A stretch of 64,000 nucleotides of DNA, from the NCBI GenBank assembly GCA_030765055.1, contig CM060953.1, positions 106,356,685 through 106,420,684 of the forward strand, in the 5' to 3' direction. Made by a program: the position numbers and the translations under genes. A model generated the notes under the pieces. It saw only the letters and a program-made list of their open reading frames with translations. It had not been told where the DNA came from and made no database searches. This DNA comes from Mantis religiosa (taxonomy: Eukaryota > Arthropoda > Insecta > Mantodea > Mantidae). Below, piece by piece: positions 40,726 to 50,612 of this stretch; within the stretch, counting starts at the first letter, position 1, and each line of letters begins with the position of its first letter.

Positions 40726-41178
40726 TTTCTTTATTTAAATCCACCCCTCTCCTCTAGCATCTTTTGTTTGATGCATAAAAGCTACATTTATTTAAGTCTT
40801 TACAAAAAATTCCATTTTTCAATAAATGTGCACAAAATTTTTACAAAATTCACATACACACATACACGTACATTACAATATCTCAGTCATGACCAGAGGA
40901 AAAAGGATTTTGTGTCAATATAATAAAGTTGAATTAAATTCTTTAAGCATGTAACACACATTTATTCCCCTGACTGTGTCAGCATCTCTCACTTAAGAGT
41001 AAATATTTCCCTCTCTCCATCTCATTTTATTTAAGTCCTCTCTCCTCACCCTCTCCTTGCAGCATGACAATATATATTTAAGCCACACAAAAATTCCATT
41101 CCCTCTCGTGATTGATTATAACCTTTTTCAAAAATAATCTCCCTTTTACATCAAATATCTTGTTTCTTTCTTTTTAGC

Positions 41179-41630
41179 TTAATTCTCGCAGTCATGCTCA
41201 GAGGAAACGGCATTTGTGTCGATGGAATAATGATTCCAAGCTAAAGTTGAATGAGATTGTTTGAGCATATAACGCCTTGTGTCTAAGCCTCTCAGAACAA
41301 CTTCATTCATTTCTACCGTGTGGACGTCATGCTTATAACTCCTGAAAGACACTTGTTTAGAGAAATGTGTTGCATTCATATCATGCAGGCATGACAAATA
41401 ATCTTCAAATGTAATTAAGCGCATTCCAAATTTTGAAATTCCTTTCGATTTTTTAACAACCTGACCGTCATAAGGAAACGCGTATAATTTTGATCGTAAT
41501 CCTGCATATTCAGTCATTACTCTACCGGAGAGTTCATCTTTAAAAAGTCCTGGCACCTTCTTGTTTACCAAAGGTAAAGCAATTTTAAAACATTGCAGGC
41601 AGTTAGTTAATGGCCCCAAACAAAGTCTGC
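41179..41630 (-). pseudogene. Protein-primed DNA polymerase B, C-terminal fragment
   Basis: The minus-strand frame ends at a TAA at 41179-41181. It carries NKKVPGLFKDELSG, an EYAGLRSKLYA segment, a KKSKGISK segment, an FRSYKHDV segment and a final RYMLKQSHSTLAWNHY. These are the ordered C-terminal motifs of the family-B polymerase of Polintons and related viruses. The exonuclease, TPR loops and YxDTDS motif are absent. Upstream, on the far side of a LINE insertion, no polymerase sequence is recognisable. The frame listed in isolation would start at TTG, so no genuine start codon exists here. It would have replicated the element using a terminal protein. Confidence 0.85.
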
Positions 41631-41709
41631 TTTTGTAAGAAACTGTACGATAGTATGATGCTCTTCCACAGGAACTAAATAAATAAATAAATAAAATCTG
41701 AATATTCTA

Positions 41710-41737
41710 CCCCGGCACCTAGACAACTATACCGGGG
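41710..41737 (-). promoter_or_regulatory. LINE 3'-UTR hairpin
   Basis: CCCCGG (41710-41715) and CCGGGG (41732-41737) form a 6-bp GC stem with a 16-nt loop, about 12-30 bp before the ATTT-type tail. Terminal hairpins near the tail are often the signal by which a LINE reverse transcriptase recognises its RNA; that role is inferred here. Confidence 0.5.
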
Positions 41738-41932
41738 CATATATCCAAATTTTCTCTTTATTTTTCCATAAAATCCTTACAAATGTTATAATTATACAAA
41801 TCTCTCAGAAAACTACTCTACAAAAATAAAATGAAATAAAATAACAGAAATAAACACAAAAAAGCAAAAAACAAAAGAAAACAACTATAAAAATTACAAA
41901 ATCCTTATTTCCTAAATCTATATCTAAATCTA

Positions 41933-43330
41933 CTAATTCTGTAGTCCACCATGGCCTCTGCCATCACTCTCTCCCTCCGCCGCCCATGCAGTCAACTCCA
42001 TTGTTAGATTATTCAATAATTCTTCCCGTCTTATCCTATTTTGTATTCTAGAACTCCTTCTTGGATCTTGTACTATTCTTCGCCTATTATCAACTCTTTC
42101 TCCTTTGAATATTTTTACCTCCCATGCTTTCTTACTTACAAAGTTAGTCAAAACTTGTAATTTATTTACCAATTGTTGATCTCGAATTATGTCATATACG
42201 ATATATCCTGCTAGCGCATGCCTCTCTTCTTGTTGGTGAATTGCATATCTTCCACATTCAAATACTACATGTTCAGGATTATCTTGTTTGTTACATAATT
42301 CACATATATCATTTTCAGTTTTATTGATTTTCTTCCAATAGGTCTTATAAGGTCCGTGTCCAGTTATATAATGTATAAATCCCTTTGTTGGTTGAATAAA
42401 ATTCAATTTTAGTCTCTCTTTGACGTTCTGAAAAATTTCAAACACTCTTCTACCTTCTAGACTGTCTGTCCATTCTTTTTGCCATTTATCTTTTAAACTA
42501 TTTTTAATCACCCAAGATTTGTTTGTTCTGACTCCAGTTATATTATAAACTTTTTCTAAGTTTCCTTTTTTCGCCCAAAATTTTGCGCCCTTCAATCTTA
42601 TTAATAAATCAATCGGCCAAATGGCCGTTGTTACTAGCAATGCCATAGTTGGTGTTGTTTTTACAGCTCCTGTCAGACGTAATAATACTTTTCTTTGCGT
42701 TCTTCTCAACAATCTTCTTATTTGTACATCATCCATCCTTTCTGCCCAAACTGCTGCCGCATAAGTCATAATTGAAGCAAAAATGGTGTTATGATATATC
42801 TGTATGTTACGCAATGGAAGTACAAAATTTAAATTGGTTATTCTTGCTAGCTTAAGCATTATTTTCTCTGTTTTCTGCCTAATATACTCCGTGTGTTTTC
42901 TGAAATGAAATTTTTCATCTATCATGATACCCAAATATCTCATCTCTTTTTCCCGTTTAATGTTCTGATTATTTATCTTCACTGTAGGATCCCGCTTTAA
43001 ATTTCCCTTAAAAAGCACATAATTTGACTTGTTTGGTGCAATTTTTAGTTTTGTTCTGAAACACCAATTTGATAATGTATTTGTAACTTCTCTTTCTTTA
43101 TTTTCTAGCTCTAGTCTGCTCTGTCCGTCCATCATTATGACTATGTCATCAGCATACGCTATTACATCCAAAACCTTATGATCTCTTTCCAGTAGTTCTA
43201 ATAAATCTTCAGATAAAATATCCCAAAAGAGGGGCCCCAAGATAGAACCCTGAGGGCAACCCTTGGTTATCTTCTTCCTAGTTTCAAAATTTGATCCACC
43301 AATGAATACTTCTCTATTGGAACAATAATC
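41933..43330 (-). CDS. LINE ORF2 fragment: reverse transcriptase C-terminal half and CCHC motif
   Basis: An uninterrupted minus-strand frame of about 465 codons, open at its 5' side because the element is truncated. It starts within the RT palm. KGCPQGSILGPLFWDIL precedes the catalytic AYADDIVIMM motif, then RYLGIMIDEKFHF and the thumb region. The C-terminal part ends with YITGHGPYKTYW and the zinc-knuckle pattern CELCNKQDNPEHVVFEC. This layout is typical of R1/LOA/I-group LINEs. The listed ATG at 43240 is not the real start. The absence of stops over 1.4 kb shows that the insertion is recent. Confidence 0.9.
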   Translation of the reverse strand, partial: DYCSNREVFIGGSNFETRKKITKGCPQGSILGPLFWDILSEDLLELLERDHKVLDVIAYADDIVIMMDGQSRLELENKEREVTNTLSNWCFRTKLKIAPNKSNYVLFKGNLKRDPTVKINNQNIKREKEMRYLGIMIDEKFHFRKHTEYIRQKTEKIMLKLARITNLNFVLPLRNIQIYHNTIFASIMTYAAAVWAERMDDVQIRRLLRRTQRKVLLRLTGAVKTTPTMALLVTTAIWPIDLLIRLKGAKFWAKKGNLEKVYNITGVRTNKSWVIKNSLKDKWQKEWTDSLEGRRVFEIFQNVKERLKLNFIQPTKGFIHYITGHGPYKTYWKKINKTENDICELCNKQDNPEHVVFECGRYAIHQQEERHALAGYIVYDIIRDQQLVNKLQVLTNFVSKKAWEVKIFKGERVDNRRRIVQDPRRSSRIQNRIRREELLNNLTMELTAWAAEGESDGRGHGGLQN

Positions 43331-43368
43331 CTTTAATAATCCTTTAATCCTTTAATCCACAGGAACTA

Positions 43369-43986
43369 CAGGAACTACAGGTATTGTAGCATGGTCATGG
43401 TTGCCACCAGCATAAAAGATTAAACATAGCTAAATGCCTCTAAGCAATGCATGCCACAATCTTAATCAACACCTTGTAGGATTTCAAGTGCCGATAAAAT
43501 TTAAATAACATAATTTTCTAAACTTCATAGTAACACACGTTGCTCAAAGAAATAACATTAATAAAAAATAATGTATATGTTTCATTTTCAGCTGTTGTAC
43601 TGCTTATGGGCTACTATTTGTGAAGCCGCTTTGCAGAGCTTTTATGAAGTACAGCTGCGGTGCTCTCTCACTATGCTATTCTGTAAATTCTGGTTAAGAA
43701 TATTGTTAACAATTATTGTTAGGGCTAACCACTAAACCTAACCATGCTGAACATGGCGACGGATCTTCTTAACCATTTTGTTAAGCACCCAGAGCGCTTT
43801 GCATGCGTGTTTTGTTTTTCCGCTGCTCCCCGCGCGCCAGGTTTAAGTAGTGCAATTGCGATCGCTTCAAGTCGTCCGTTCTGAACAGACGAAAATGGAA
43901 TTCAAGCGAGCTACGACTTAGGAAGGGCAACACAAAACATATATTAATTACTACAGAGGTAATCTCATTCTGCGATTCCAGTAATG
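43369..43986. other. Unassigned interval right of the LINE
   Basis: Contains three near-tandem AGGAACTAC units adjoining the target duplication and, at about 43690-43900, a more GC-rich stretch with GCGCGCCAGG. No gene or virus-like motif could be assigned with confidence. Confidence 0.35.
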
Positions 43987-43994
43987 GTTTGTAC

Positions 43995-44887
43995 TAGAGA
44001 TGGATCAATAGCAGATTTTCTCGATGCTCGCAACGGATACACGATGTTTTCCAGGATACCTCGATACTCGATGCCGTCATTTCTACTTTTAGTTTAAATA
44101 CAAAATAAAATTTTGGCAGAACTGTGTAATGCCCATGAAATTAAATAGCTACACATATTTAATGAGAAAAAGTAAAAAACATCCATGTACTTATTTTTAT
44201 ACTCTGCACTAGACATTTAATTTTGAGGTCAAGACGGCTTCTCTTTCTGACATAGTCCTACTGTGCTGTACAGTCATTCAGAGAAAAACCGTTGCACGTG
44301 GAATACACAAATATGTAGTGGCTATTTCTTTCCTTTTTATTAATTTTCCAATATTTGAATTTGTTTTCCAGCAATCCAGTGCACCAGACAATGGCGGTGA
44401 CTAGTCGTTGAGAATATGCCCTGATTTCTTCTTGAGAACAGTCGACTGGCAGTGAATCATTATTTCCGTGTATAGTGTTAATGCTACAGGTACTACATTC
44501 CTAGCCATCTTTTGAACTTTGCAGCTCGTGACAGCTAAAATAAGAATAGAAAAAAAGTTTGGGAACTGGTAGATTTTTAAGAATATTTGTGAGGAGAAAA
44601 AAGGTAGTAGAGGTTCAACCAGTGCTTTGTGCCTGCTGTAACAACAGACTGAACGCTTTCGAAGAGAGTACCATCTATTTGTCGCATTCTAATTTGTTAA
44701 AATTTTGTGCTGATTAGGTACATGTTCTTTAAAATGTTTAGATGGCAATAATATCTTGTGATTTTAAAATAAAATAGAAATTGCACAATACCCAATGTGT
44801 CGAAAAAGTGCCGAAAGCATTTACTGAGGTTCGATGTAGATACCATGCAAGTACCGTGAGTATCGAGGTGTCGCAGGTGCCACTCTA
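43995..44887. mobile_element. hAT-like non-autonomous transposon (893 bp)
   Basis: The left end TAGAGATGG and the right end CCACTCTA are imperfect inverted termini of hAT type. 8-bp flanks GTTTGTAC (43987-43994) and GTTTATAC (44888-44895) match at 7 of 8 positions, as a hAT target duplication should. Both subterminal regions contain CGATACTC-type motifs in inverted orientation (about 44060-44078 and 44850-44870). No transposase is encoded, so it would depend on an autonomous relative. Confidence 0.75.
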
Positions 44888-44955
44888 GTTTATACATATT
44901 AGAAAATATGCTGCTTTCTTAGGGTAGTACATAATTTTTAGTAAATAACGTCTTA

Positions 44956-46339
44956 CGAGGGCTGTTTGATAAAGAATAATCATAATTTTTTACGGTCATA
45001 ATTTTTCGCACTAAAATCGAACCTTATTATATTCTGTTAGCTTAATGTGAAACAAAGACGCCGTAGCAGTTTCATTGTTGGTACTCCTGATTCCCACTTG
45101 TGAGAACCAGGCAAGTTCAGACATGTTCAGTATCGCCTACCACTGCAATGGATGTAACACGCGAGGAACAATATGCGTATTTGAAATTCCGCTTTTGTCT
45201 CAACAAATGTTCAGTTGAGGCCTATACAATGTTACAGGCGGCCTATGGAGAGTCTGTTCTTCCCTACAGCACAGCTCGAAGGTGGTTTAAAATGTTTAAA
45301 GTGGGGAGACAATCAATTTCAATTGAAGGTGGATCTGGTGCTCCAGTTACCCTCTTACGGAAGAAAACATCAACAATGCTGCTGCCATTGTGAGAGTGGA
45401 TCGACGAATTTCCTTAAGATCACTTGCTGAAATACTGAACACTTCATTGGGTGCCACCCACATGTTAGTGACAGTAACATTACAGATGAGACGTGTTTGT
45501 GCGCGATGGGTTCCAAGACTGTTGATTCCGGAAAAAAATAACAGTCGAATGCAGGTCTTCATGCAGTTAAAGTTGATGTTAGAGGAAGATCCGGAGTTTA
45601 TTTCAAACGTAATCACTGCTGACGAAACTTGGCATTTTGATCCTGAGAGCAAGCAGCAAAGCTCAGTGTGGAAATCTCCTTCATCGCCAACCCCCAGAAA
45701 AGCAAAAGTGGTTGCTTCTGCTCGGAAAGTTATTGCCACCTCATTCTTTGATATTCATGGAATGGTTTATCAGCATGTTGTATCTGCACACACATCAGTA
45801 ACTGGACAATACTACAGGGATGTCCTGAAAACATTACAAGTTCATATCAGGCACAAAAGACCACATTTCCGTGAACCAGGCTGGATGCTGCACTACAAAA
45901 ATGCCGACCGCATATTGCCCATATTGTTGCTGAATATTCTGCAAAATCAACTGAATTGCCTCTCTAAACCTCCCTATAGTCTGGATTTAGCCCCATGTGA
46001 CTTTTTTCTATTCCCTAGCTTGAAGAAACGCCTTCATGGGAGGCATTATCCATGATCAGAAGCAGTGGTAAAGGCTGCGGAGGCGATTTTAAAGGATCTC
46101 CCAAAAAATAATTTCTAACCAGAAACGCTGGGAAAAGTTCATCGCTTTCAGGGGAGACTATTTTGAGAAGGACCATCAAAATTGTGAGGATGAGTAAAGT
46201 TACATTGTCAAAAAAAGTTCGAAGTGCAAAACCAGATGGGGATGAACATTTTCTAGTGCAGATCCAGCAAGAAGGTAATGGCAATAGTAATCAAATTTAT
46301 CCTCCCTAGCGGAAGCTCTAAGCGAAGTAACTTGGTCTG
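44956..46339 (+). mobile_element. mariner element A, right terminus lost
   Basis: Begins after TA (44954-44955) with CGAGGGCTGTTTGATAAAG. About 190 bp of 5' sequence is shared with the fragment at 58955. The transposase follows. A matching right inverted terminus is not found before the SINE at 46351, so the 3' end is diverged or deleted. The end coordinate is approximate. Confidence 0.85.
45148..46055 (+). pseudogene. mariner A transposase, frameshifted and catalytically altered
   Basis: Starts MDVTREEQ with an N-terminal helix-turn-helix region. A frameshift near 45345-45362 leads to the second frame, which ends at 46055. TADETWHF keeps the first catalytic Asp and YSLDLAPCDFFLF keeps the third. 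The segment that should carry the second Asp reads WMLHYKNADR, with Lys where HDNA-type sequences have Asp. The enzyme is therefore doubly inactive. Confidence 0.9.
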
Positions 46340-46351
46340 AAAAGTGTACTT

Positions 46352-46590
46352 TTTTTTTCATTTACGTCCGCCCCAATGTTAAGTTATATCGGACGGTGAA
46401 TGAATTGGGCGAAATGATGCTCAAATGAGTCCAAGGTCCATTGAGCTTAGAGTTACCCGACATTCGTCTTGAAGGATAAGGGAAAACCCCGGAAAAACCT
46501 TATCTAGGTAACTCACCCTGACCGAGATTCGAACTCGGGACCTCTTGAACGTGAGGCAGACATGCCACAATCTACGCTACCGAGGCGGGC
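46352..46590 (-). mobile_element. tRNA-derived SINE, copy 5, with 12-bp target duplication
   Basis: Full-length minus-strand copy from the tRNA-like head at 46590 to the poly(T) tail at 46352. AAAAGTGTACTT occurs on both sides (46340-46351 and 46591-46602), a perfect 12-bp target duplication that fixes both ends of the SINE. Confidence 0.95.
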
Positions 46591-46611
46591 AAAAGTGTAC
46601 TTAATCTTATA

Positions 46612-47864
46612 CGAGGGCCGTTTGATAAGTCCGGTGAATTTCAATTAAGAGATGGAAATTTTTGTTGCAACTTTGTGGAGGCTAAGCTTGATTATTCAAG
46701 AGATTGTAAAGAAAATTTGAATGTGCTAAAATATAAGTTAATTGTTGACTGCCATCAGAACTGGACAGTGTAGCAGCTGCGACTGAAAATCGTGTTCTTA
46801 TTAAACATTTTCGTTTAAAAGGCTGGATTGCTGCGGAAGAAAAAACTGAATAGGATGAAGTTTTTGCGGACCCTGCACCAACATTGAAGACTTGATCTAC
46901 TTTTGGATCAATGAATTTAAAGGTAGTCGTAGAAGCACCGCAGGTAAATTGCGCTCTGGTCACCCAATGGAAGTTACCACACAGCACACCATTGAAAAGA
47001 TCCATGATCTGTTTATGTAAGGCCGCCGAATCAAAATTCATGAGATTGCTGAGGCTGTAGGAATATCAAAAGAGCGAGCGCACAATATCCGGTATGAAAA
47101 ATTGGCAGTGGAAAAGCTGTCTGCAAGATGGGTGCCACGATTCCTCACAGTCAACCAAAAGCGCATCCCGAAGAACACTTCTACCAAGTGCCTGGCGATG
47201 TTTAATCAAAATCCGCAAGAATTCTGGCACCAATTTTTGACCTTGGATGAAACTTTGGACCCATCATTACACACCAGAGTCAAAACAGCAGTTGAAATAA
47301 TGGACAAAGGCCGGTGAAATTACACCAAAGAAGGCAAAGACCAATTCGTCAAATGGTAAGGTAAAGGCCACTGTTTTAGGGGGGGGGGGATTCTCAAAGA
47401 ATATTCTTACTAGACTACTGTGAAAATGACAGAACCATAACTTAAACCTATTATGCTTCATTGTTGGATCGTTTCCAACATGAGTTGACTGAAAAGACAG
47501 AGATCGAAACGTAAAACGATGCTCTTTCACCGGGATAATGCACCAACGAAAACATCAGCAATCGTAATGGCGAAAATGCATGATTTGGGCTTGGAATTGG
47601 TTCCTCATTCACCTTATTCACCAGTATTCCCAAACTTGAAAATTTGGTTTGGTAGTAAGAAATTTTCATCAAATAAAGAAGTGATAGACACCGTCGACGA
47701 GTATTCTGAAGACCTGGACAGCACCTATTTTTACGACGGAATGAAAAATTTGGAAGATTGCTGGACAAAGTGTGTAGCCATCTTTCTATGTCAAGAAAGA
47801 AGGTGTGATTATCACGAAAAAAATATATTCTTAGTTCTTCACCAGACTTTTCAAATGACCCTCG
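46612..47864 (+). mobile_element. mariner element C (1253 bp), decayed
   Basis: TA-flanked (46610-46611 and 47865-47866). The left end CGAGGGCCGTTTGATAAGTC and the right end, whose reverse complement starts CGAGGGTCATTTGAAAAGTC, are imperfect inverted termini. It is a different mariner lineage from those at 4418 and 44956. Confidence 0.92.
46760..47835 (+). pseudogene. mariner C transposase remnant
   Basis: Recognisable in pieces and in several frames: the helix-turn-helix part (EIAEAVGISKERAHNI near 47035-47090), KLSARWVPRFL and LTLDETL (first Asp, near 47240), then after lesions an HRDNAP segment (second Asp, near 47530) and a C-terminal KFSSNKEVIDTVDEY segment. The expected DLAPSDFFLF block with the third Asp is missing between HSPYSP and VFPNLK, an in-frame deletion of about nine residues. 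The enzyme is inactive. A poly(G) run at 47379-47388 marks one of the lesions. Confidence 0.88.
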
Positions 47865-47866
47865 TA

Positions 47867-48828
47867 GGTGCAGCCGAGGAGCCAGGATGGTGAAATCGAT
47901 TTGCCGAAGGAATGTAAAATAGGAATGCGGATGTGTCTCTCGCTCACATGTAGTCACTTATAAAGTTATCGCTCTACTTATAAAGTAGAAACTGAATCTA
48001 CAATGCATGCTAGGTTTTCAATGTAAATGTTATATTTCTTCTAACTTATCGAACTTGCATATTCTCTGCCCCTTAAACCTATCAATATATTTTTGACCCA
48101 CGAAATTACCTAGTCTCAAAGATGTGTTGTTTCTAAAAATATACTGCTACCAGTAATTTATACGTGTGTGACAACCACTCGGTTGCCTACCTCGATAGCA
48201 TTTTCAAGAGACTCACGAAATGGTACTCCAAAATGCATTTTAGTTGCTTTAAAATAGCATCACATGGCAATGTAATGTCACGTGATGTTGATCTAAAGAT
48301 CGCCTTTTCATTAAAGCTATTTTAACTTTCATGCATAACCTTCCAACCAGCAACCAAAAAGATCCTTTTTTCATTGGGGGCGCTTGTCATTTGTGAATGT
48401 GTCACTTGTAAAATGTTTAAACTTTACTTTTATTAGGGATGTTTCCATATTTACAGGTTTTGCCTCCATTTTATTAGTTGTGTGGTCTTAATTCCAGGGA
48501 CTAATCATATACATAGAGACTCATATAGCTTACAATGCCATCTGCTGCGACATTTATCTCGATTATTCCTGTCATTTTTCCAGCAGTAAACACTTTAGGC
48601 GTTATAATAAGATTTCCATAATTGAACGGATTTCGGAAAGGGGTTAACGAATCAGAATTTAGAAAGTTCGTTGCTACTTTAACCTCCTTTTCACTATATA
48701 GGAAGATTCTTCGAGCCCTATTAGGCTAATATGGGGACATCAGTAAATCTAAGTTATAATGCAAGAAGTGTTGAAATCATAATAAGAATCTTCTTAATCA
48801 GTGAACAACATAGCATCTTTCCCAGCTT
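47867..48828. other. Unassigned interval
   Basis: No supported feature. Confidence 0.35.
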
Positions 48829-49018
48829 TGTAGGGTAGATGATAACCTTGGGCTTACGAGGTCTCGAGTTCAAATCTCGGCCAGTGTGATTTATCTGAAT
48901 AAGCCTTTTCGGGGTTTTCCACTATCCTGACTCATGAATGTCGGGTAACTCTAAGCTGCAGTGACACTGGACCAATTTGAGCATCATTTCAGCCATTTCA
49001 TTCACCGTCCGATATGAA
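48829..49018 (+). mobile_element. tRNA-derived SINE, copy 6
   Basis: Plus-strand copy with a shortened head (GTAGGGTAGATGATAACC, box B-like GAGTTCAAATCTCGG), the GGGTTTTCC, GTCGGGTAACTCTAAGCT and TTCACCGTCCGATATGA segments, and no clear A tail. Confidence 0.82.
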
Positions 49019-50608
49019 CCCCTTAAAAAATCACAAAAAATATGGAAAGAAAATGAAACCAATGTATTCATAATTTGAGGTTTGAAATGCAAATATTGCA
49101 ACATCAGGTAAACTTTGTGAAGGATAACAAAACCAGGAATGCATCTGTAGATGCTCTCTGAGTTGCTTTCGCTGTTTCATAAAGTTAAAAAGATCCACAC
49201 CTTGAACATCGCTCATAAAACTTAGCAATAAAATTATGAAACTCTGTGGCATACTTCATCAGCACATTGACCAATAAGCTTTCATTCCCGCTAACAAATG
49301 AAATTCTTTCGATCTATCAAGAAAGTCCGGTTCATTGAAAAATATAAGCAGCTCAAATGTATGAAGTTTTCTTAAACCATTGCATAAATAATACAAAGCG
49401 CTATATAGTGGTGAGGTACCACTGAAGAGGAGAGCTTTAGGATTTGCAACTGTACCTACTAAAAAGTAAATTCAGATTCTAAAAATTTAAATATCAATTT
49501 TGTACTTTTTGTACTCTTTCTCATGAGCTTCATATATTATTTGAAAGGTAGCATACTTCTCTTTAATTTCATATTTATTTCAGACATTACATTTGGGAGT
49601 GTTCTGATTTTATGTACTGCGCATGCCACTAGCGACCGGCGGACCATAGTGTACGAACAGAAGTATGCGGATATTTGCATTTTACACGTCATGTCCTCGC
49701 AGCGCTACGGGCTCTTATCACTTTCTGCTGTTCATCGTTTCGAGAGGAAGTGATAGGGCTCCGCTTTTCATAACAAAAATGGACTATAGGGAATGGAATA
49801 AAATAAGCGACTTGCAGAAGTTTTGTTTGCTTTTTAAATATGGGACGGTTTGCTCGTTGACCAGAGCTTTGCGAATGCATACAATGCGGAACAAAAGAAC
49901 GGAGTTTCATATACGAAATGCGAATGGTTGAAACTTGAGCACTGGAATAGAGGAGTTCTATTGCCAAGAACATATATAGCGATATATTGCATTGAAGATC
50001 AGCGTACAAAGTAAAGAGTGAAGCACCCTTTCTAGACTTCTATATCTTCCCGGATGTGCTGTTTTCACGAAGCCAAACAACTCAAAAGTCCTTTAAATGC
50101 TGACGATTATAGGCAATATCTTTGTCATTCATTTTTATTCATTTACAAAGCCTATCGGTTCACATTTTGCGCAAGAGAACTTCTTAACGAATACTTCTCA
50201 TGTTAAAAAATTTTTCTATGGAGCGTTTTCAAGCAAAATGAAAAAACAAAAATAAATACAAATTATTTAATATTATTGCTACTATAAATTACTTTATCAA
50301 TTATTCAAACAACGAGAACTTAACCCAACTTATTCTATGATAAATATTATCCAGAGCCATTTATGCTTTTGCTGAATTTACGTTGTTTCTTTTATACATA
50401 GCTTACATAGTCAAAACTATCGTTCGCTATTGAATCCTGTAATGCTGTAGTCTTAATCGATTTACTCATAAATTTAAACGTACTGTAATGTTCACACAAA
50501 TGATTCTTCTGTTAACCTTATACCATGCTAAACTTCTCGTCTAACAGAAGTTAGAAATGAAGTACATGAACTTCGAAACATTGACAATAAGGAAACAAAA
50601 TAATTGAA
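49019..50608. other. Unassigned AT-rich interval
   Basis: About 1.6 kb without a supported gene. A short GC-richer segment lies at about 49615-49760. Confidence 0.35.
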
Positions 50609-50612
50609 GTAT

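Larger units (their letters stand above)
39270..41040. repeat. Degenerate repeats with paired hairpins between convergent genes
   Basis: Four to five diverged copies of an AT-rich unit. Each unit includes an ATTAATCTATAA block, TAGTATCAAATCTTGACATG, AAACGTTAAACT, GGCACACAGCATCTCAGTG and the paired hairpins. The first hairpin is at 39550-39568, 40110-40128, 40482-40500 and 40680-40699 (spacings 560, 372 and 198 bp). A fifth copy near 40988-41015 retains only the second half. The region fills the space between the stop codons of the integrase (rightward) and the polymerase (leftward). Confidence 0.8.
41678..43356 (-). mobile_element. R1/I-like LINE, 5'-truncated
   Basis: A non-LTR retrotransposon inserted in minus orientation. 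The 3' end, at the low-coordinate side, is an (ATTT)n-type tail (about 41678-41698). The 5' end is truncated within the reverse transcriptase near 43340, where slipped CTTTAAT units occur. CCACAGGAACTA flanks both sides (41666-41677 and 43357-43368), a 12-bp target duplication. It lies next to the DNA polymerase fragment of the virus-like element and is therefore younger than it. Confidence 0.92.
33346..43600. mobile_element. Decayed Polinton/adintovirus-like element
   Basis: A cluster of gene remnants characteristic of Polinton (Maverick)/adintovirus-type DNA elements: penton-like, adenain-like protease, PLA2/core-like, packaging ATPase, fibre-like, integrase and protein-primed DNA polymerase B. 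Leftward genes occupy 34.4-36.1 kb, rightward genes 36.2-39.2 kb, and the polymerase runs leftward from 41.6 kb. Most frames carry stops, frameshifts or deletions, so this is an old endogenous copy. A double-jelly-roll major capsid gene and terminal inverted repeats were not found. Limits are approximate, and a LINE (41678-43356) interrupts the right side. Confidence 0.85.

Noticed and set aside
39270..41040. CRISPR-like array
   Set aside because: The repeats are long, degenerate and unevenly spaced in a eukaryotic sequence. There are no short identical repeats with unique spacers and no Cas genes.
43369..43440. Continuation of the polymerase reading frame beyond the LINE
   Set aside because: A short open frame crosses the target duplication, but it is in a different frame from the polymerase and shows no polymerase motif.
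43690..43930. CpG-rich promoter of a host gene
   Set aside because: A GC-richer stretch exists, but no first exon, splice pattern or coding sequence follows.
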